Shown here: positions 44,815 to 55,463 of the stretch, one piece after another
Position numbering within the stretch: position 1 is the stretch's first letter
How the letters are laid out: each line of letters opens with the position of its first letter
Source: Acanthosoma haemorrhoidale
Taxonomy: Eukaryota; Arthropoda; Insecta; Hemiptera; Acanthosomatidae
Length of the DNA stretch: 64,000 nucleotides
NCBI GenBank assembly: GCA_930367205.1
Contig: OV884011.1
Location: 36,593,754 to 36,657,753, forward strand
Direction of reading: 5' to 3'
Translations under genes and position numbers: made by a program
Notes under the pieces: model-generated
The model's database searches: none
Seen by the model: only the letters and a program-made list of their open reading frames with translations
What the model was told of the DNA's origin: nothing

Positions 44815-46920
44815 TCAGGTAACACAATTCAAGACATAATCATTAAATCGTGCCGGAAAGCGTATCTCACGACGAGGTCGGTCTTGATTCGGTGCTGCTG
44901 CTGGAGATGGCGCTGCTGCTGGAGTAGGTGGAAGTCGGGGAACCTCAAATGATTGACTCGGTCCAAACGAAACGGATTTTGGCTTTGGAACCAAAGTTGC
45001 CACAATTTGGTCAATGTGGCGTTTTAGTATTCGCCCCGAAGAGTCGAGTCTGACCAAATAGTGCCGTTGGCCAAGTACTTTGATGACATCGCCGAACTGC
45101 CAAATCTTCTTGTTGTCACAGTAAAGGCGGATCTGGACTCTCTCCCCTACCTTAAAAGAGCGTGCTGGTTCTGCTGTCACGCTTGATGGTTTAGGCTGGT
45201 AGGGAAAAATAGCATCAAGGCGCATGCGCAACTTTCGATGTAGATATTTTTCAGCTGGTGATTGGCCACAAGCAAGTGGCGTAGCTCGATAACGGAATAA
45301 GATGCCTCGCAAGCTGCTTAGGACGTCTTCTCTGGTGCGGATAGGGTAGTTTACTTGAATTAGACGTTCATTGACGCCACACTTGTAGTCTGAGCAGAGG
45401 CGAACGCCTCCGTCAGGTTTGACGATCACCACGAGAGGGGAACCCCAATCTCTGGCGTCTACAGGTTCAATGATTCCTGCAGCTTCGAGTTCGTTTAGTT
45501 CCCGGTTGACTTGGTCCAGGAGAGCATGTGGAACACTACGCTCCTTGGTGTAACATGGCTTTGCTCCTGGTTTGAGCTGGAGTGAAATTTCATAGCCGGG
45601 AACACAGCCAATTTTTGGTTCGAAGATCGAGGAAAACTCTTCTAAAATATCCTCGAGCGAGGGGACTGAATTGAACTGGTAGATTGGCATGGGAGGATTA
45701 TTGTCGACCTGTTTGAGTTCAATGGCAAGTCCTCGTATCCATTGGCGTCCAAGAAGCGCTTCGTATCCTGTTGGTACAATGTATAAATCGCCGGTTATTT
45801 GTTTTCCATTGTAAGCAGCCTGGACTGGTACCTTACCTTTTGATTGGATTATGTTGCCAGAGTAGGATCTAAAAGCTAGGTTGGTTGGTTGAACTGGCAA
45901 ATTTAGGTTAAGTCTGTCAAATTCATTCTCACTTAATAGGGTAAATTTGGCGCCACTATCGACCTCAAAACGCTGCAATTTTCCATTGAGCGACACGTCA
46001 ATCATGTACTTGTCTGATTCATGACGGTTCAACTCGAACAAGTCAATAATAACGTCATTTTTCTGGATCACTGTTTCTAATTTATTGAGACCGTATGCTG
46101 GCGTTGCTCCGGGGCTGGTGTTGGCAATTTGGAGGGAATGTGTAGAACTGGATTTGCCTGGTTTCCTTGTGTTTTCTGCCATCAATGATGTGATACAGAC
46201 GCGTGCCACATGTCCCTTCTTTTTACAAAGGGTGCAATATAATTTGTTCTTATCAACTCGACACTCCGATACCTGATGGGGGCTGGTGTTGGCAATTTGG
46301 AGGGAATGTGTAGAACTGGATTTGCCTGGTTTCCTTGTGTTTTCTGCCATCAATGATGTGATACAGACGCGTGCCACATGTCCCTTCTTTTTACAAAGGG
46401 TGCAATATAATTTGTTCTTATCAACTCGACACTCCGATACCTGATGGTTTCCCATTGAGCACCGGATGCACAGATTATCGATGCCGAGAGCCTTGAAATC
46501 AGGTCTACGGGGACGGAAACTTGACCTGGCTTGATTAGAGCTTGACCTTGCTCCTGAGCGCTGGCTAGGGCTTGACATCTTGTTCACTTCGCTGGCAGAG
46601 AAAGTTCGAGCTGGATTAGAGCGCTGAGTCAACTCTTTACTTTCAATTCTCGATGCCTCAAGAGCTGTGGCAAGAGCTAAAATGTCCTGGAATGTCTTTT
46701 TGTCTGATTGTAATATGTGTTCCCTTACCCAGTCATCTCGAAGGCCTCGAATGAACTGTGCTCTGAGAAAAACGTCTGAGATTGATACAGACTGGTCACA
46801 CTGGCATTGTATGGAGAATTCACACTCAGGTATGTCACGTTGAAGAGTGGCAACAAACTCTGAAATGGACTGGTGTTCCGTTTGATAAATATTAAGGAAA
46901 TATTTTGCACGCAGCCTTGT
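44815..46920 (-). pseudogene. Ty3/gypsy Gag-Pol with in-frame deletion of RT, RNase H and most of integrase
   Basis: The minus-strand frame is open from about 46920 to 44815, but lacks an ATG at its start, so Gag is truncated. Gag helices come first, with two CCHC knuckles (C-I-R-C...H...C and C-T-L-C-K-K-K-G-H). The second knuckle region is duplicated: 56 residues, 168 bp, 46111-46278 and 46279-46446. A retropepsin follows (V-D-S-G-A near residue 230 of the long frame) with L-L-G-R-Q-W. RT then begins normally (W-G-S-P-L-V-V-I-V-K, V-R-L-C-S-D-Y-K) but stops after V-N-Y-P-I-R-T. The frame jumps to the integrase C-terminus (F-R-Y-R-A-T-P, G-x-S-P-A-E) and ends with a Pro/Ala tail. YxDD, RNase H and the integrase DDE are absent. 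Confidence 0.88.
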
Positions 46921-47090
46921 GCCGCCTTTTGTTATTAGTTATAACCTTCATGTTACCTTTGGCATTCAGTAGAATAGATTCCATCTTTATGTACCACTAC
47001 TTACTTGTTCACTTTATAACATAGATATGTTTTCTCACGTACCCCAACATGTGTGTGCTTTTGTAACTATTAAAAAGAACATAACAAAAG
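46904..47090 (+). repeat. Right arm of the 187-bp inverted repeat
   Basis: Reverse complement of 44590-44775. Its outer side continues into a third, direct copy of about 49 bases (47079-47127) matching the LTR start, ending ACAGACACAACA. The arrangement is a folded-back, partly inverted LTR. Confidence 0.85.
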
Positions 47091-47131
47091 GCGGCACAAG
47101 GCTGCGTGCAAAATATTACAGACACAACATA

Positions 47132-47343
47132 TCTGTACCTCGGAGGGATACAACACGAGCTCCTTTGGATTCGTCCCACATAATACAATGGACTGACGAA
47201 TCAGAAGAATCAAAAAGGGTGTAATTCAACGTCCAAAGTTTTCTCTTGTAAAAGCTTATGCAATTTGTTATAAGGGGTGACGGCAAACATTTTTGAAGAT
47301 CACCCGTTAATACCTTAAGTGTTGTATCCCTCCAAGGTACAGA
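47132..47343. mobile_element. 212-bp MITE with 23-bp terminal inverted repeats and TA target duplication
   Basis: TCTGTACCTCGGAGGGATAC opens the element. GTATCCCTCCAAGGTACAGA closes it as its complement with one mismatch over 23 bases. TA dinucleotides at 47130-47131 and 47344-47345 flank it, the target duplication of Tc1/mariner-type elements. There is no coding capacity. It abuts the gypsy LTR fragment on the left and the copia element on the right. Confidence 0.8.
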
Positions 47344-47385
47344 TATATGTATACAGTATAATAAAAATACTGTATCCTTAAAATA

Positions 47386-47553
47386 TGTAAAAAATAATAT
47401 TGATGTGGCATTGGCCTCTACTTTGTACTTACATCAAGATCATTATATACATATGTAACATATGGCCTCATTGTAACTAAAACAACTATGGTGGAATACA
47501 CGAGTTAACCTAGCGTCTGTGTTTTATCTATGTAATCCTAATATATTTCTAAA
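47386..47553 (+). mobile_element. Copia element 5' LTR
   Basis: 168 bp, from TGTAAAAAATAATATTG to TTTCTAAA. It matches 50385-50552 apart from one base near the end that I can see. A 5-bp duplication AAATA (47381-47385 and 50553-50557) flanks the element. GGTTATGGGCCCAG (47554-47567) follows immediately and is complementary to initiator-methionine tRNA, the usual copia primer site. Confidence 0.93.
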
Positions 47554-47676
47554 GGTTATGGGCCCAGTCATGTTCAAAAAGTACTTTGTGTGAGTAAAGG
47601 GAATTTTACCGGTTGTTTGTTTTTGGATAGTGACGTGTTTTGTGTTGGAAAAGAAAATTTAACGTGAGAGACAGTC

Positions 47677-50097
47677 ATGGCTACGGGACACACGTTAACA
47701 TACCCTCAGTTGACGGACAATAATTTTCACAACTGGAAATTCAGAGTGTTAATGTTATTAGATGAAAAAGGTGTAAAATCAGTACTGGATAAAGATGTGG
47801 AAATCACTAGCAGCAACAAGGAATTGGACAAGAAAGCCAAAAACATTATTATCAACTGTATTACCGATCGCCATATTGATTACGTGAGAAGTTGTGGAAC
47901 GGCAAACGACATGATGTCTGCTTTAAGCAACATTTTTGAAAGAAAAAGTGCTATATCAAAACTACTGGTACGTAAAAAACTTTTAATTTTAAAGTGTACG
48001 ACTTCTCTACAAGAACATTTTAATAAATTTGACAATCTCGTGAGGGACCTCGAGTCAATGGGCTCTAAACTCGAACAAGACGATCTCGTTTGTCACCTAC
48101 TATTGACAATCCCAAACGAATACGAAAAAGTAGTTACTGTTTTGGAAGCAATGGATACCAAATTAACTCTAGATTTTGTTAAATCTCGATTACTAGATGC
48201 TGAACTAAAAATTAATCACATACAAAATGGTAGTGATGAAACTGATACATCATTCAAAGCATTTAGTCAAATTAAGAAATGCTATGAGTGTGGTGATAGT
48301 AGACATTTGTCATATAATTGTCCTAAAAAGTCAAATAATAATTTCAGGAAGAATGATAAGAATTTTTCACCGCAGAGACATTTTTCAAAACAATCGAGAA
48401 ATTTCAATGAAAATCGTTGGAATGAAAACAGAAGAAGTCAGATGACCAGCAATGTTTGTCAACAAGATGAGGATATATCCGTTATTGCCTCAAGTGATCT
48501 AGAAACATCTGGGAGTCTTCGAGACATGAATTTTGTCCTCGACTCTGGAGCTACGAGTCATATGGTTACCACGGAAACAGCTGATTTTGTCACGAATATT
48601 GTGAGTATTCCGCCTTTAAACATTAAAGTTGCTAACGGTGAAAGATTATTGGCAAATAAACGTGGCATTTTAAGGGTTCGACCCGATAACTGTGATGACA
48701 TTGTTTTCAGTATTCATGTAATTATAGTAAAACATTTAACATGTAATCTACTTTCAGTCAAAAAATTGCTTGATTCGAATTTCAAAATTATTTTTAAAGA
48801 CAAAAAGGCTTTTGTCGTAAGAAATGATTCTATCCTATTTATGTGTGAGTTAATAAGAAACCTATTTATAGTAAAATTTAGATATGTCAATAATGAAATA
48901 AATACATTTAATGGAAGCAGTGAAACTTCCAATATTTGGCACTTAAGATTAGGCCACTTGAACAGAGGAGGTTTACGCTTAATGGGTTTGCCTTATAGTC
49001 AAGATCCGTGTGATTCGTGTCAAAAAGGAAAGGCTACTAGAGCACCTTTTAAAGATGTTATTAAACCCAGGTCAAGTCGCGTAGGTAATTTGTTACATTG
49101 TGATGTATGGGGTCCTACAAATCACACTAACATTAACGGGGAACGATACTACCTTGCAGTAGTAGATGATTTTTCACATTTTACGATGTTGTATTTGCTT
49201 AAACAAAAATCCGAAGCTACTCAACGGGTTATAGATCATATTAAACAGTTAAGAGCGTCTGATATTTATGTTTCACGGCTGCGTGTCGATAATGGTACCG
49301 AATTTACTTGTAATAATTTGAGAAATTTTTGTAGTAATAACGGTATAAGGATGGAGTTTAATACTACATATTCACCCCAAAGTTGTGGAGTGTCTGAGAG
49401 ACTCAATAGGACTTTATTAAATAAAGCACGAGCTATGTTTGCTGATAGTAATCTGCCCAAATGTCTATGGGGGGAGGCAGTGAGATGCGCTGCATATCAA
49501 CTTAATCGTTCCCCAACTAGAGCGCTTGATGGTAAAATTCCAGCAGATATATATCTTGGTAAGACAAATTTAGGGAAACTAAGAGTTTTTGGTTGTAAGG
49601 CTTGGTATTATAAGTTACCTAAAGGGAATAAATTAGATCAACGAGCTAATGAAGCTAGAATGGTAGGCTATGCTTCAAATGGGTATCGTTTATGGGACCC
49701 TCAATTAAATAAAATCATTATTTCACGTGACGTTAAATTTGACGAAAATAATTATTACTTTGACAGTAAAAATTTTACTCAAGAAACAAATGACAATGTA
49801 TCTTTTAAACATGGTTTCCCAATTGATGACGATATAAATGTTGGACCAACTGTACCTGAACTAAATTCTAATAACGAAAGGAGATCAACTCGGGAGACAA
49901 AGCTTCCTTCTCACTTAAAGGAATATGAACTCTATTCAGCTTATTGTCTTATGTCTTACGATGGTGATCCTAAAACTTTTCAAGAAGCCGTTAAAGCTGG
50001 ACCGGAGTGGAGGAAAGCTATCGATGATGAATTGACAGCACATAAAAAAAAAAAATTCGAAACATGGTCTCCGACAACAATACCTGAAGGTGAATAA
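47677..50097 (+). CDS. Copia Gag-protease-integrase polyprotein, RT and RNase H deleted
   Basis: An 806-residue intact frame starting at an ATG that follows the primer site by 110 bases. In order: Gag of the UBN2/retrotrans_gag type (1-190); one CCHC knuckle C-Y-E-C-G-D-S-R-H-L-S-Y-N-C near 203; protease with L-D-S-G-A-T-S-H near 288; integrase HHCC finger (H-L-R-L-G-H ... C-D-S-C) near 425-456; and the integrase core with C-D-V-W-G-P near 477 and V-D-N-G-T-E-F near 537. The frame then reaches only the first residues of RT (W-R-K-A-I-D-D-E-L near 785) and ends. The bases after the stop (50098-50125) encode the extreme C-terminus of copia RNase H (K-A-D-I-F-T-K-P-L). So about 700 residues are missing by a clean deletion. 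Confidence 0.92.
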   Translation: MATGHTLTYPQLTDNNFHNWKFRVLMLLDEKGVKSVLDKDVEITSSNKELDKKAKNIIINCITDRHIDYVRSCGTANDMMSALSNIFERKSAISKLLVRKKLLILKCTTSLQEHFNKFDNLVRDLESMGSKLEQDDLVCHLLLTIPNEYEKVVTVLEAMDTKLTLDFVKSRLLDAELKINHIQNGSDETDTSFKAFSQIKKCYECGDSRHLSYNCPKKSNNNFRKNDKNFSPQRHFSKQSRNFNENRWNENRRSQMTSNVCQQDEDISVIASSDLETSGSLRDMNFVLDSGATSHMVTTETADFVTNIVSIPPLNIKVANGERLLANKRGILRVRPDNCDDIVFSIHVIIVKHLTCNLLSVKKLLDSNFKIIFKDKKAFVVRNDSILFMCELIRNLFIVKFRYVNNEINTFNGSSETSNIWHLRLGHLNRGGLRLMGLPYSQDPCDSCQKGKATRAPFKDVIKPRSSRVGNLLHCDVWGPTNHTNINGERYYLAVVDDFSHFTMLYLLKQKSEATQRVIDHIKQLRASDIYVSRLRVDNGTEFTCNNLRNFCSNNGIRMEFNTTYSPQSCGVSERLNRTLLNKARAMFADSNLPKCLWGEAVRCAAYQLNRSPTRALDGKIPADIYLGKTNLGKLRVFGCKAWYYKLPKGNKLDQRANEARMVGYASNGYRLWDPQLNKIIISRDVKFDENNYYFDSKNFTQETNDNVSFKHGFPIDDDINVGPTVPELNSNNERRSTRETKLPSHLKEYELYSAYCLMSYDGDPKTFQEAVKAGPEWRKAIDDELTAHKKKKFETWSPTTIPEGE

Positions 50098-50384
50098 GGC
50101 AGACATCTTTACTAAACCTTTGTCCACTCAAAAATTTCAAATTGGTTGTGAAATGTTAGCTGTTTTATCTATTGATGAGAATTAATGAAGTTTCACTGCA
50201 TTGACTCAATATTTTTGTTTTATTTACTTAATTAATCTATGTTGTTTGATTTACTGGAATATGATCAAAATAATTTTAATATTCTGTTTGATTTACTTAA
50301 TTAATCTATTTTTTTTTATTTGCTGGGACATGATTGTAAGAAATTTAAAGTACTTTTGTAAAGATACTTTAAATTGAGGGGGGG

Positions 50385-50552
50385 TGTAAAAAATAATATT
50401 GATGTGGCATTGGCCTCTACTTTGTACTTACATCAAGATCATTATATACATATGTAACATATGGCCTCATTGTAACTAAAACAACTATGGTGGAATACAC
50501 GAGTTAACCTAGCGTCTGTGTTTTATCTATGTAATCCTAATATATTTCTACA
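50385..50552 (+). mobile_element. Copia element 3' LTR
   Basis: It is preceded by the polypurine tract AAATTGAGGGGGGG (50371-50384), starts TGTAAAAAA and ends TTTCTACA. It is near-identical to the 5' LTR, indicating a recent insertion, and is followed by the AAATA target duplication. Confidence 0.93.
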
Positions 50553-50962
50553 AAATAAACTAATATGTGCCACTACTTGAAATTATTAAAAAATAACATT
50601 ATTAAGAAAAAAATAATGTCTACAAAGTTTTTATAGCGCACAAAATGTTTATAATTAAATCTTCACATATTTTCTTTTATTTTTATCTAATTTTGAATTC
50701 TCATAATTATTAATTATTATTTCGATTAATCTTTTGTTTAACAAACAATAAATCGAGGTTCAGTACAGTGCATAGCACGCAGTCTTGTCTTAGTTTGTAT
50801 TATTTTAACTTTAAACCGTTCCTAGTTGTTAAGTCCCAGCCCTCCTTAAATGGCATCGCTTTACCTGCATTACCTTTCTGTACCCAGAATATCGATCCGA
50901 ATTCACTTTCATTCAGTGTCATAGCCATCTGCAGACCTCCAGGAGTGAGTCAATGAAGTAAC

Positions 50963-51087
50963 TGTTAAAGTCATGTTATAGTCAACACTGTTCAGTGTAA
51001 TCAGTGGGGGACTATATAAAAAATATATTCTTGTTACCAATGTTAACATGTGTTGTTTTGTGTCCTTGGTTCATAATATGTTTAACA
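50963..51087 (+). mobile_element. Gypsy/Mag-like element 5' LTR
   Basis: 125 bp, from TGTTAAAGTCATG to TTTAACA, with TATATAAAAAATATATTC as a TATA region. TGGTGTCAGAAGTTAA, a primer-binding site, follows at 51088. The homologous 3' LTR begins at 53507. Confidence 0.85.
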
Positions 51088-53506
51088 TGGTGTCAGAAGT
51101 TAAAAAACTATAAAACACGGAGATGCCCAATAGCGACAACGGTAACAAACGAGAAGAAACAATTACACAGAAAAAAATGACAGCGCCGACACCGGTACCG
51201 TCAACCTCACGTTTCTTCTCAGCACAAGTCCATCCACTTCCGAGTGAATCAGGTAGAGAGGAATGGGAAGAATGGTTTTTTAATTTTGAAATCTATCTAA
51301 AAGCATCAAACCTATATAAAGAGGACGGTGAACGAAAAATAAATCTTTTCCTTTTTAGTCTGGGAAATGAAGGTAGGCGAATTTACAAATCATTTACAAC
51401 GAAACCAACAACTTACGACAACTTGGTTAAACTTTTCAATTCGCATTTTGAACCAAAAAAACACCTTGCTACGGAAAGATAAAAGTTGTTCACGAGAAAA
51501 CAGGCACCCAGTGAATCTATTCAAGACTTTGTCGTTGCTATAAAAAACCTCTCTTCGTCCTGTGAACTGGTTAATTGTTCGAGACCTGCTGATCGTCGGA
51601 TTGGATCCAAAATACACAACTATAAAAGAGAGACTTCTTGAAGATGAAAATATCACCCTGGACAAAGCTATTCAGATTGCATCACGAATAGAGTACAGCC
51701 AACAAGAAATCCATGAGATCAATGAAAACCTCAACAAAGGACAAGATAATCATCATCTCGTACAAAAGATCACAAAATGGACTACAGCAAGAAATCTAAA
51801 CAACAGGTAAAAACTTGCTCTAGGTGTGGCACGTCTCGTGCAATTCGCAACTGCCCTACTTTTGCCTCTAAGTGTTTCAATTGTAATAGGTTCAATCATT
51901 TTTCTAAAATGTGTAAACTGCCAAGTAATAAAAATAGAAGTATGCCGGAAAATAAATATAGAGTTGAGACGATATGTGTTTGAGTCTGATGTTCATGACC
52001 ATGAAATTGCAGATAATGAATTTTTTATTGGCAAAATCGAATCCAAACTAGAAAACCGAATATTGATTTCCATGAAAATTAATAACAAAATAATACAATG
52101 TGAATTAGATATGGGCGCAAATGTGAATGTTATGAGCATCGAAACGTTCAACCCATTAAAGGTAAATAATAATTTAATATTAACAAAACCATATGTAACA
52201 TCATTTCACGAGGTAACCATAATAGGCAAAGTAAGTCTTGATTGTTGTTATGATAGTAACTTTAAAAATGGTGCAAAATTGGAATTTTTGATAACGGATT
52301 TGTCTAAACATACTATTATTGGTCGACAGGCTTGTCTAGATCTCAACTTTATCACTATAAATATACACACAGTTACCCAAAGTTCCAAAAAAGAGAATAA
52401 TTCAGAAAGTTTTAATACCATATTTGAAGGATTAGGACACATTAAAGATGTATTCAAAGAGCTAGAAATCTAGTATTTTGGCCTAATATTTATACTGATA
52501 TAAAAAATTTAACACAATCTTGTGAAACATTTCAAATTTTTCAAAGAAATAATTCTAAGCTACCAATAATCCATCATGAAATAGGCGATTACCCTTGGGA
52601 AAAATGTGGAGCAGATTTTTTTTATTTTGGCAAACAAGTGTATCCCCAGAAGTTTGCTTACTAAATGGCAACAAATTTAATGCTCAATGTGTAATTAAAC
52701 ATTTAAAGTCAATAATGGCACGACATGGAATTTGTAAAGAGTTTGTTACAGATGGTGGTCCCCCTTGGACTTCTAAAGAATTATGTAACATTCAGAGTTG
52801 GGACATAACTCATACTGTAACAAGCCCTTACCACCATAAATCAAATGGTTCAGTAGAAAGAAATGTAAGAACCATAAAAGAAATGCTAAATAAATGCTCA
52901 CACTCAGGTCATGACCCTTACTTAGCTCTCTTAAACTTCCGCAATACAGCTAGTAAAATCAGTAATGTGTCACCTGCACAGTTATTAATGTCTAGAAGAC
53001 TGAGAGATAAACTACCTGCCACTAAAAATGTACTACAACCAAAATTAATAATAAACAAAAATACAAAGAATGTATAACAAATTATCAACAAAATGTATCT
53101 AAAAATCATAACAAAAATTTGATAGATTCAACACCTGGAGATCACATAAAATTTAAAATGACAACAAATAAGCCATGGATACCTGGTAGAGTAATAAAGG
53201 AAAGTGAGTGTCCTAGACAATATATAATAGATAATGACGATGGAAAATTATTTAAGAGAACTAGGGAACACATAATGTTACCAACTAAGACTAACAATCA
53301 AAACCAAGAAAACATTGTAACGGAAAAAATAGTACCAGATCATCTGGTAGGGCTGTTAAACCCCCTAAAAGATTCACTCATTCCGACTATACTTAAGATG
53401 TTAATAAAAATTTAATAAGAAAGTAATTAGAGACTTACATGTTGTAAGAATTTATCTTATAAGAAATTTCATGTAATAAAAGACTTATATGTTGTAAAAA
53501 ATAAAA
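51088..53506 (+). pseudogene. Gypsy/Mag-like Gag-Pol relic lacking reverse transcriptase
   Basis: A 119-codon Gag frame (51123-51482) has W-E-E-W-F-F-N-F-E. It is broken by a stop and continues in other frames to about 51810. Two knuckles follow (C-S-R-C-G ... C and C-F-N-C-N-R-F-N-H). The protease frame (51826-52473) has C-E-L-D-M-G-A-N, where the active-site Thr/Ser of D-T/S-G is Met. At about 52440-52475 the sequence passes straight from the end of protease to the integrase zinc finger region (V-F-W-P-N-I-Y), so RT and RNase H are deleted. The integrase core is partly open (52595-53077: T-D-G-G-P-P-W-T-S, S-N-G-S-V-E-R). A C-terminal piece is at 53119-53415. Confidence 0.85.
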
Positions 53507-53609
53507 TGTTAACGTCATGTTATAGTCAACACTGTTCTATGTAACCAGTGGGGGGAGTATATAAAAAATATATTCTTGTTAAGATGTGTTGTTTTGTGTC
53601 CCTGGTTCA
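53507..53609 (+). mobile_element. Gypsy/Mag-like element 3' LTR, truncated
   Basis: It starts TGTTAACGTCATGTTATAG and runs parallel to the 5' LTR, with a small internal deletion (TACCAATGTTAAC is missing). It stops at CCTGGTTCA, short of the last ~17 bases of the 5' copy. Confidence 0.8.
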
Positions 53610-55463
53610 CTTCCGTTAGTTCTAGTTAAAAAGAACTGGATGGTACTGCTTAATCTTTTGAAGTGTGTAAGAAAACTTTCCCAACCTCAGAGGCATCATG
53701 AAGACAGCTTAAGAAGGTTAGAAATTAAAGGTTTATCTATTGGAACTCTTAAGGACATACAAACAACAACATATGGGTTTATTCACTATTTGTATCTTTA
53801 TTTTTCAAGCAGGTTATTGTATTATTTTCTCTATACTGTTAAAGAATTACCAACTTTATGTATAATGGCTTCGTTCTTAACAGACATTGTCCCAGCATGG
53901 TGATGTATTATTTTTATAACTGTGCTAATTTTTAGAGGTTTTATTAGGCCCCTAATTTATAGTGAATATTCAGCGAAACCTATTTTTTACTTTAGTTCGT
54001 CGCACACAATGTAGTTGTGTAATAAAAATGATATTCTCTAAAATATTCAAAGGTTGTAATATAAATTAAAAAAAAAAAGGACACCTTGCTTTCGAAATGT
54101 TATGTTATCTCTAAATGATTATAAGCTATAAATGAATTTATGACTGGAATGGTTTATTTACATAAATTATGTCACTATAGTAAAAATAGGTGTAACATTT
54201 ATAAATTGGCATTGTTGTTACTATTGGCCGAAGCCATACTCTATGATGAAAGATGGAGTATATAATATTAGTCAGAGAACAATATTCTCTTCACAAATTC
54301 ACACTTTTATCAACGTAGTAAACTATTTTTAACTTCCTTTTAATGATAATTAATGATAAATATATAATGCCATTGACTAAAAGTTATTTAAATTAAAGAA
54401 ACTCTGTGGTCATAGCTTGGTAAACACAATAAAGATATTTCTAAGATAAGATACCATACAGCTAGTCAAACACAGATGATTGATAACATTAACAATCTTG
54501 AGATACAACAATGATAATTAGTTTGGCTAATTGTATACGTAAATCCTTCTTCACGTGCACAATTCTTAAATTGTTTTTAATTCATTTGACTGTATTTATT
54601 TAATCAACATTTTATCAATACGATACAATCATCAAATCATAATGATGAAAAGCTATTTCATTACGCACTATCACTCATAAGTCAGTTTCTTAATACGTTT
54701 TCCAATCACTACGACGATTTATTATTACCGCCCAAAGATGAAGATGAATCACTCGTTGAATGACAGGCTAATAACAATTTCTTCAGGGCTGTTCATGGTG
54801 ATAAGGGTTTTGGACTGGTTTAGAGATGTTTAGTGGACTTTTCCATCGATTCTGGCACTTAAGCTAATCCTGCTAGTGAACATTCATGGGTACGTATAAG
54901 GAATCAGTGGACGATAGGCAGACAAATTGTTGGACGGAAACGAAAGCCACGTCGATTAACATGAAGTGACAAAATGGATTCTGTCCATGACAATGTTTGG
55001 AAGATAAGAAAAAAATAATATTCATGAAAGATAACTTCATCGATGAAGAAACTCCTTACAATTCAATATAAGTTTCTTTATGAGTAATAATTATTTTTGG
55101 GTTTTACATTCTCCAGGGAAATAAAATGCATACTTTGATATCTACAGCGCTGAATGAGAACCAAGTACGATCAAATATAATGTAGCTGTGACTGTTGGCA
55201 CAGGCCATAAACTACACCTGGTATGTCAACCCGACCTACTAAGTAAACAGTAATAGTTTTTCATCGAAAATAACATGAGCCTTATTTTGTACACAGTACG
55301 TTCACATATTAGCTACGCAGTTTTATTAGTTTAGATGATCGGCTCCTTAGCTAGCGATCAGTTTAAGAAGACAATTAACAGATGAGTACAACTTATTTTC
55401 TTATCAATGTGTAATATTCAAGTTGGTTCCGCAGTGAATCACTTGGGCGCCGACAATTGATAA
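53610..55463. other. Spacer between the retroelement cluster and the UGT 3' end
   Basis: An open frame at 53586-53903 has no recognisable content and overlaps the LTR end. The rest is AT-rich and shows no repeat or gene. The part nearest 55463 should include the UGT 3' UTR (minus strand). Confidence 0.5.

Noticed and set aside
53586..53903. 105-codon frame after the Mag-like 3' LTR
   Set aside because: It begins within the LTR and shows no recognised motif; I could not support it as a gene.
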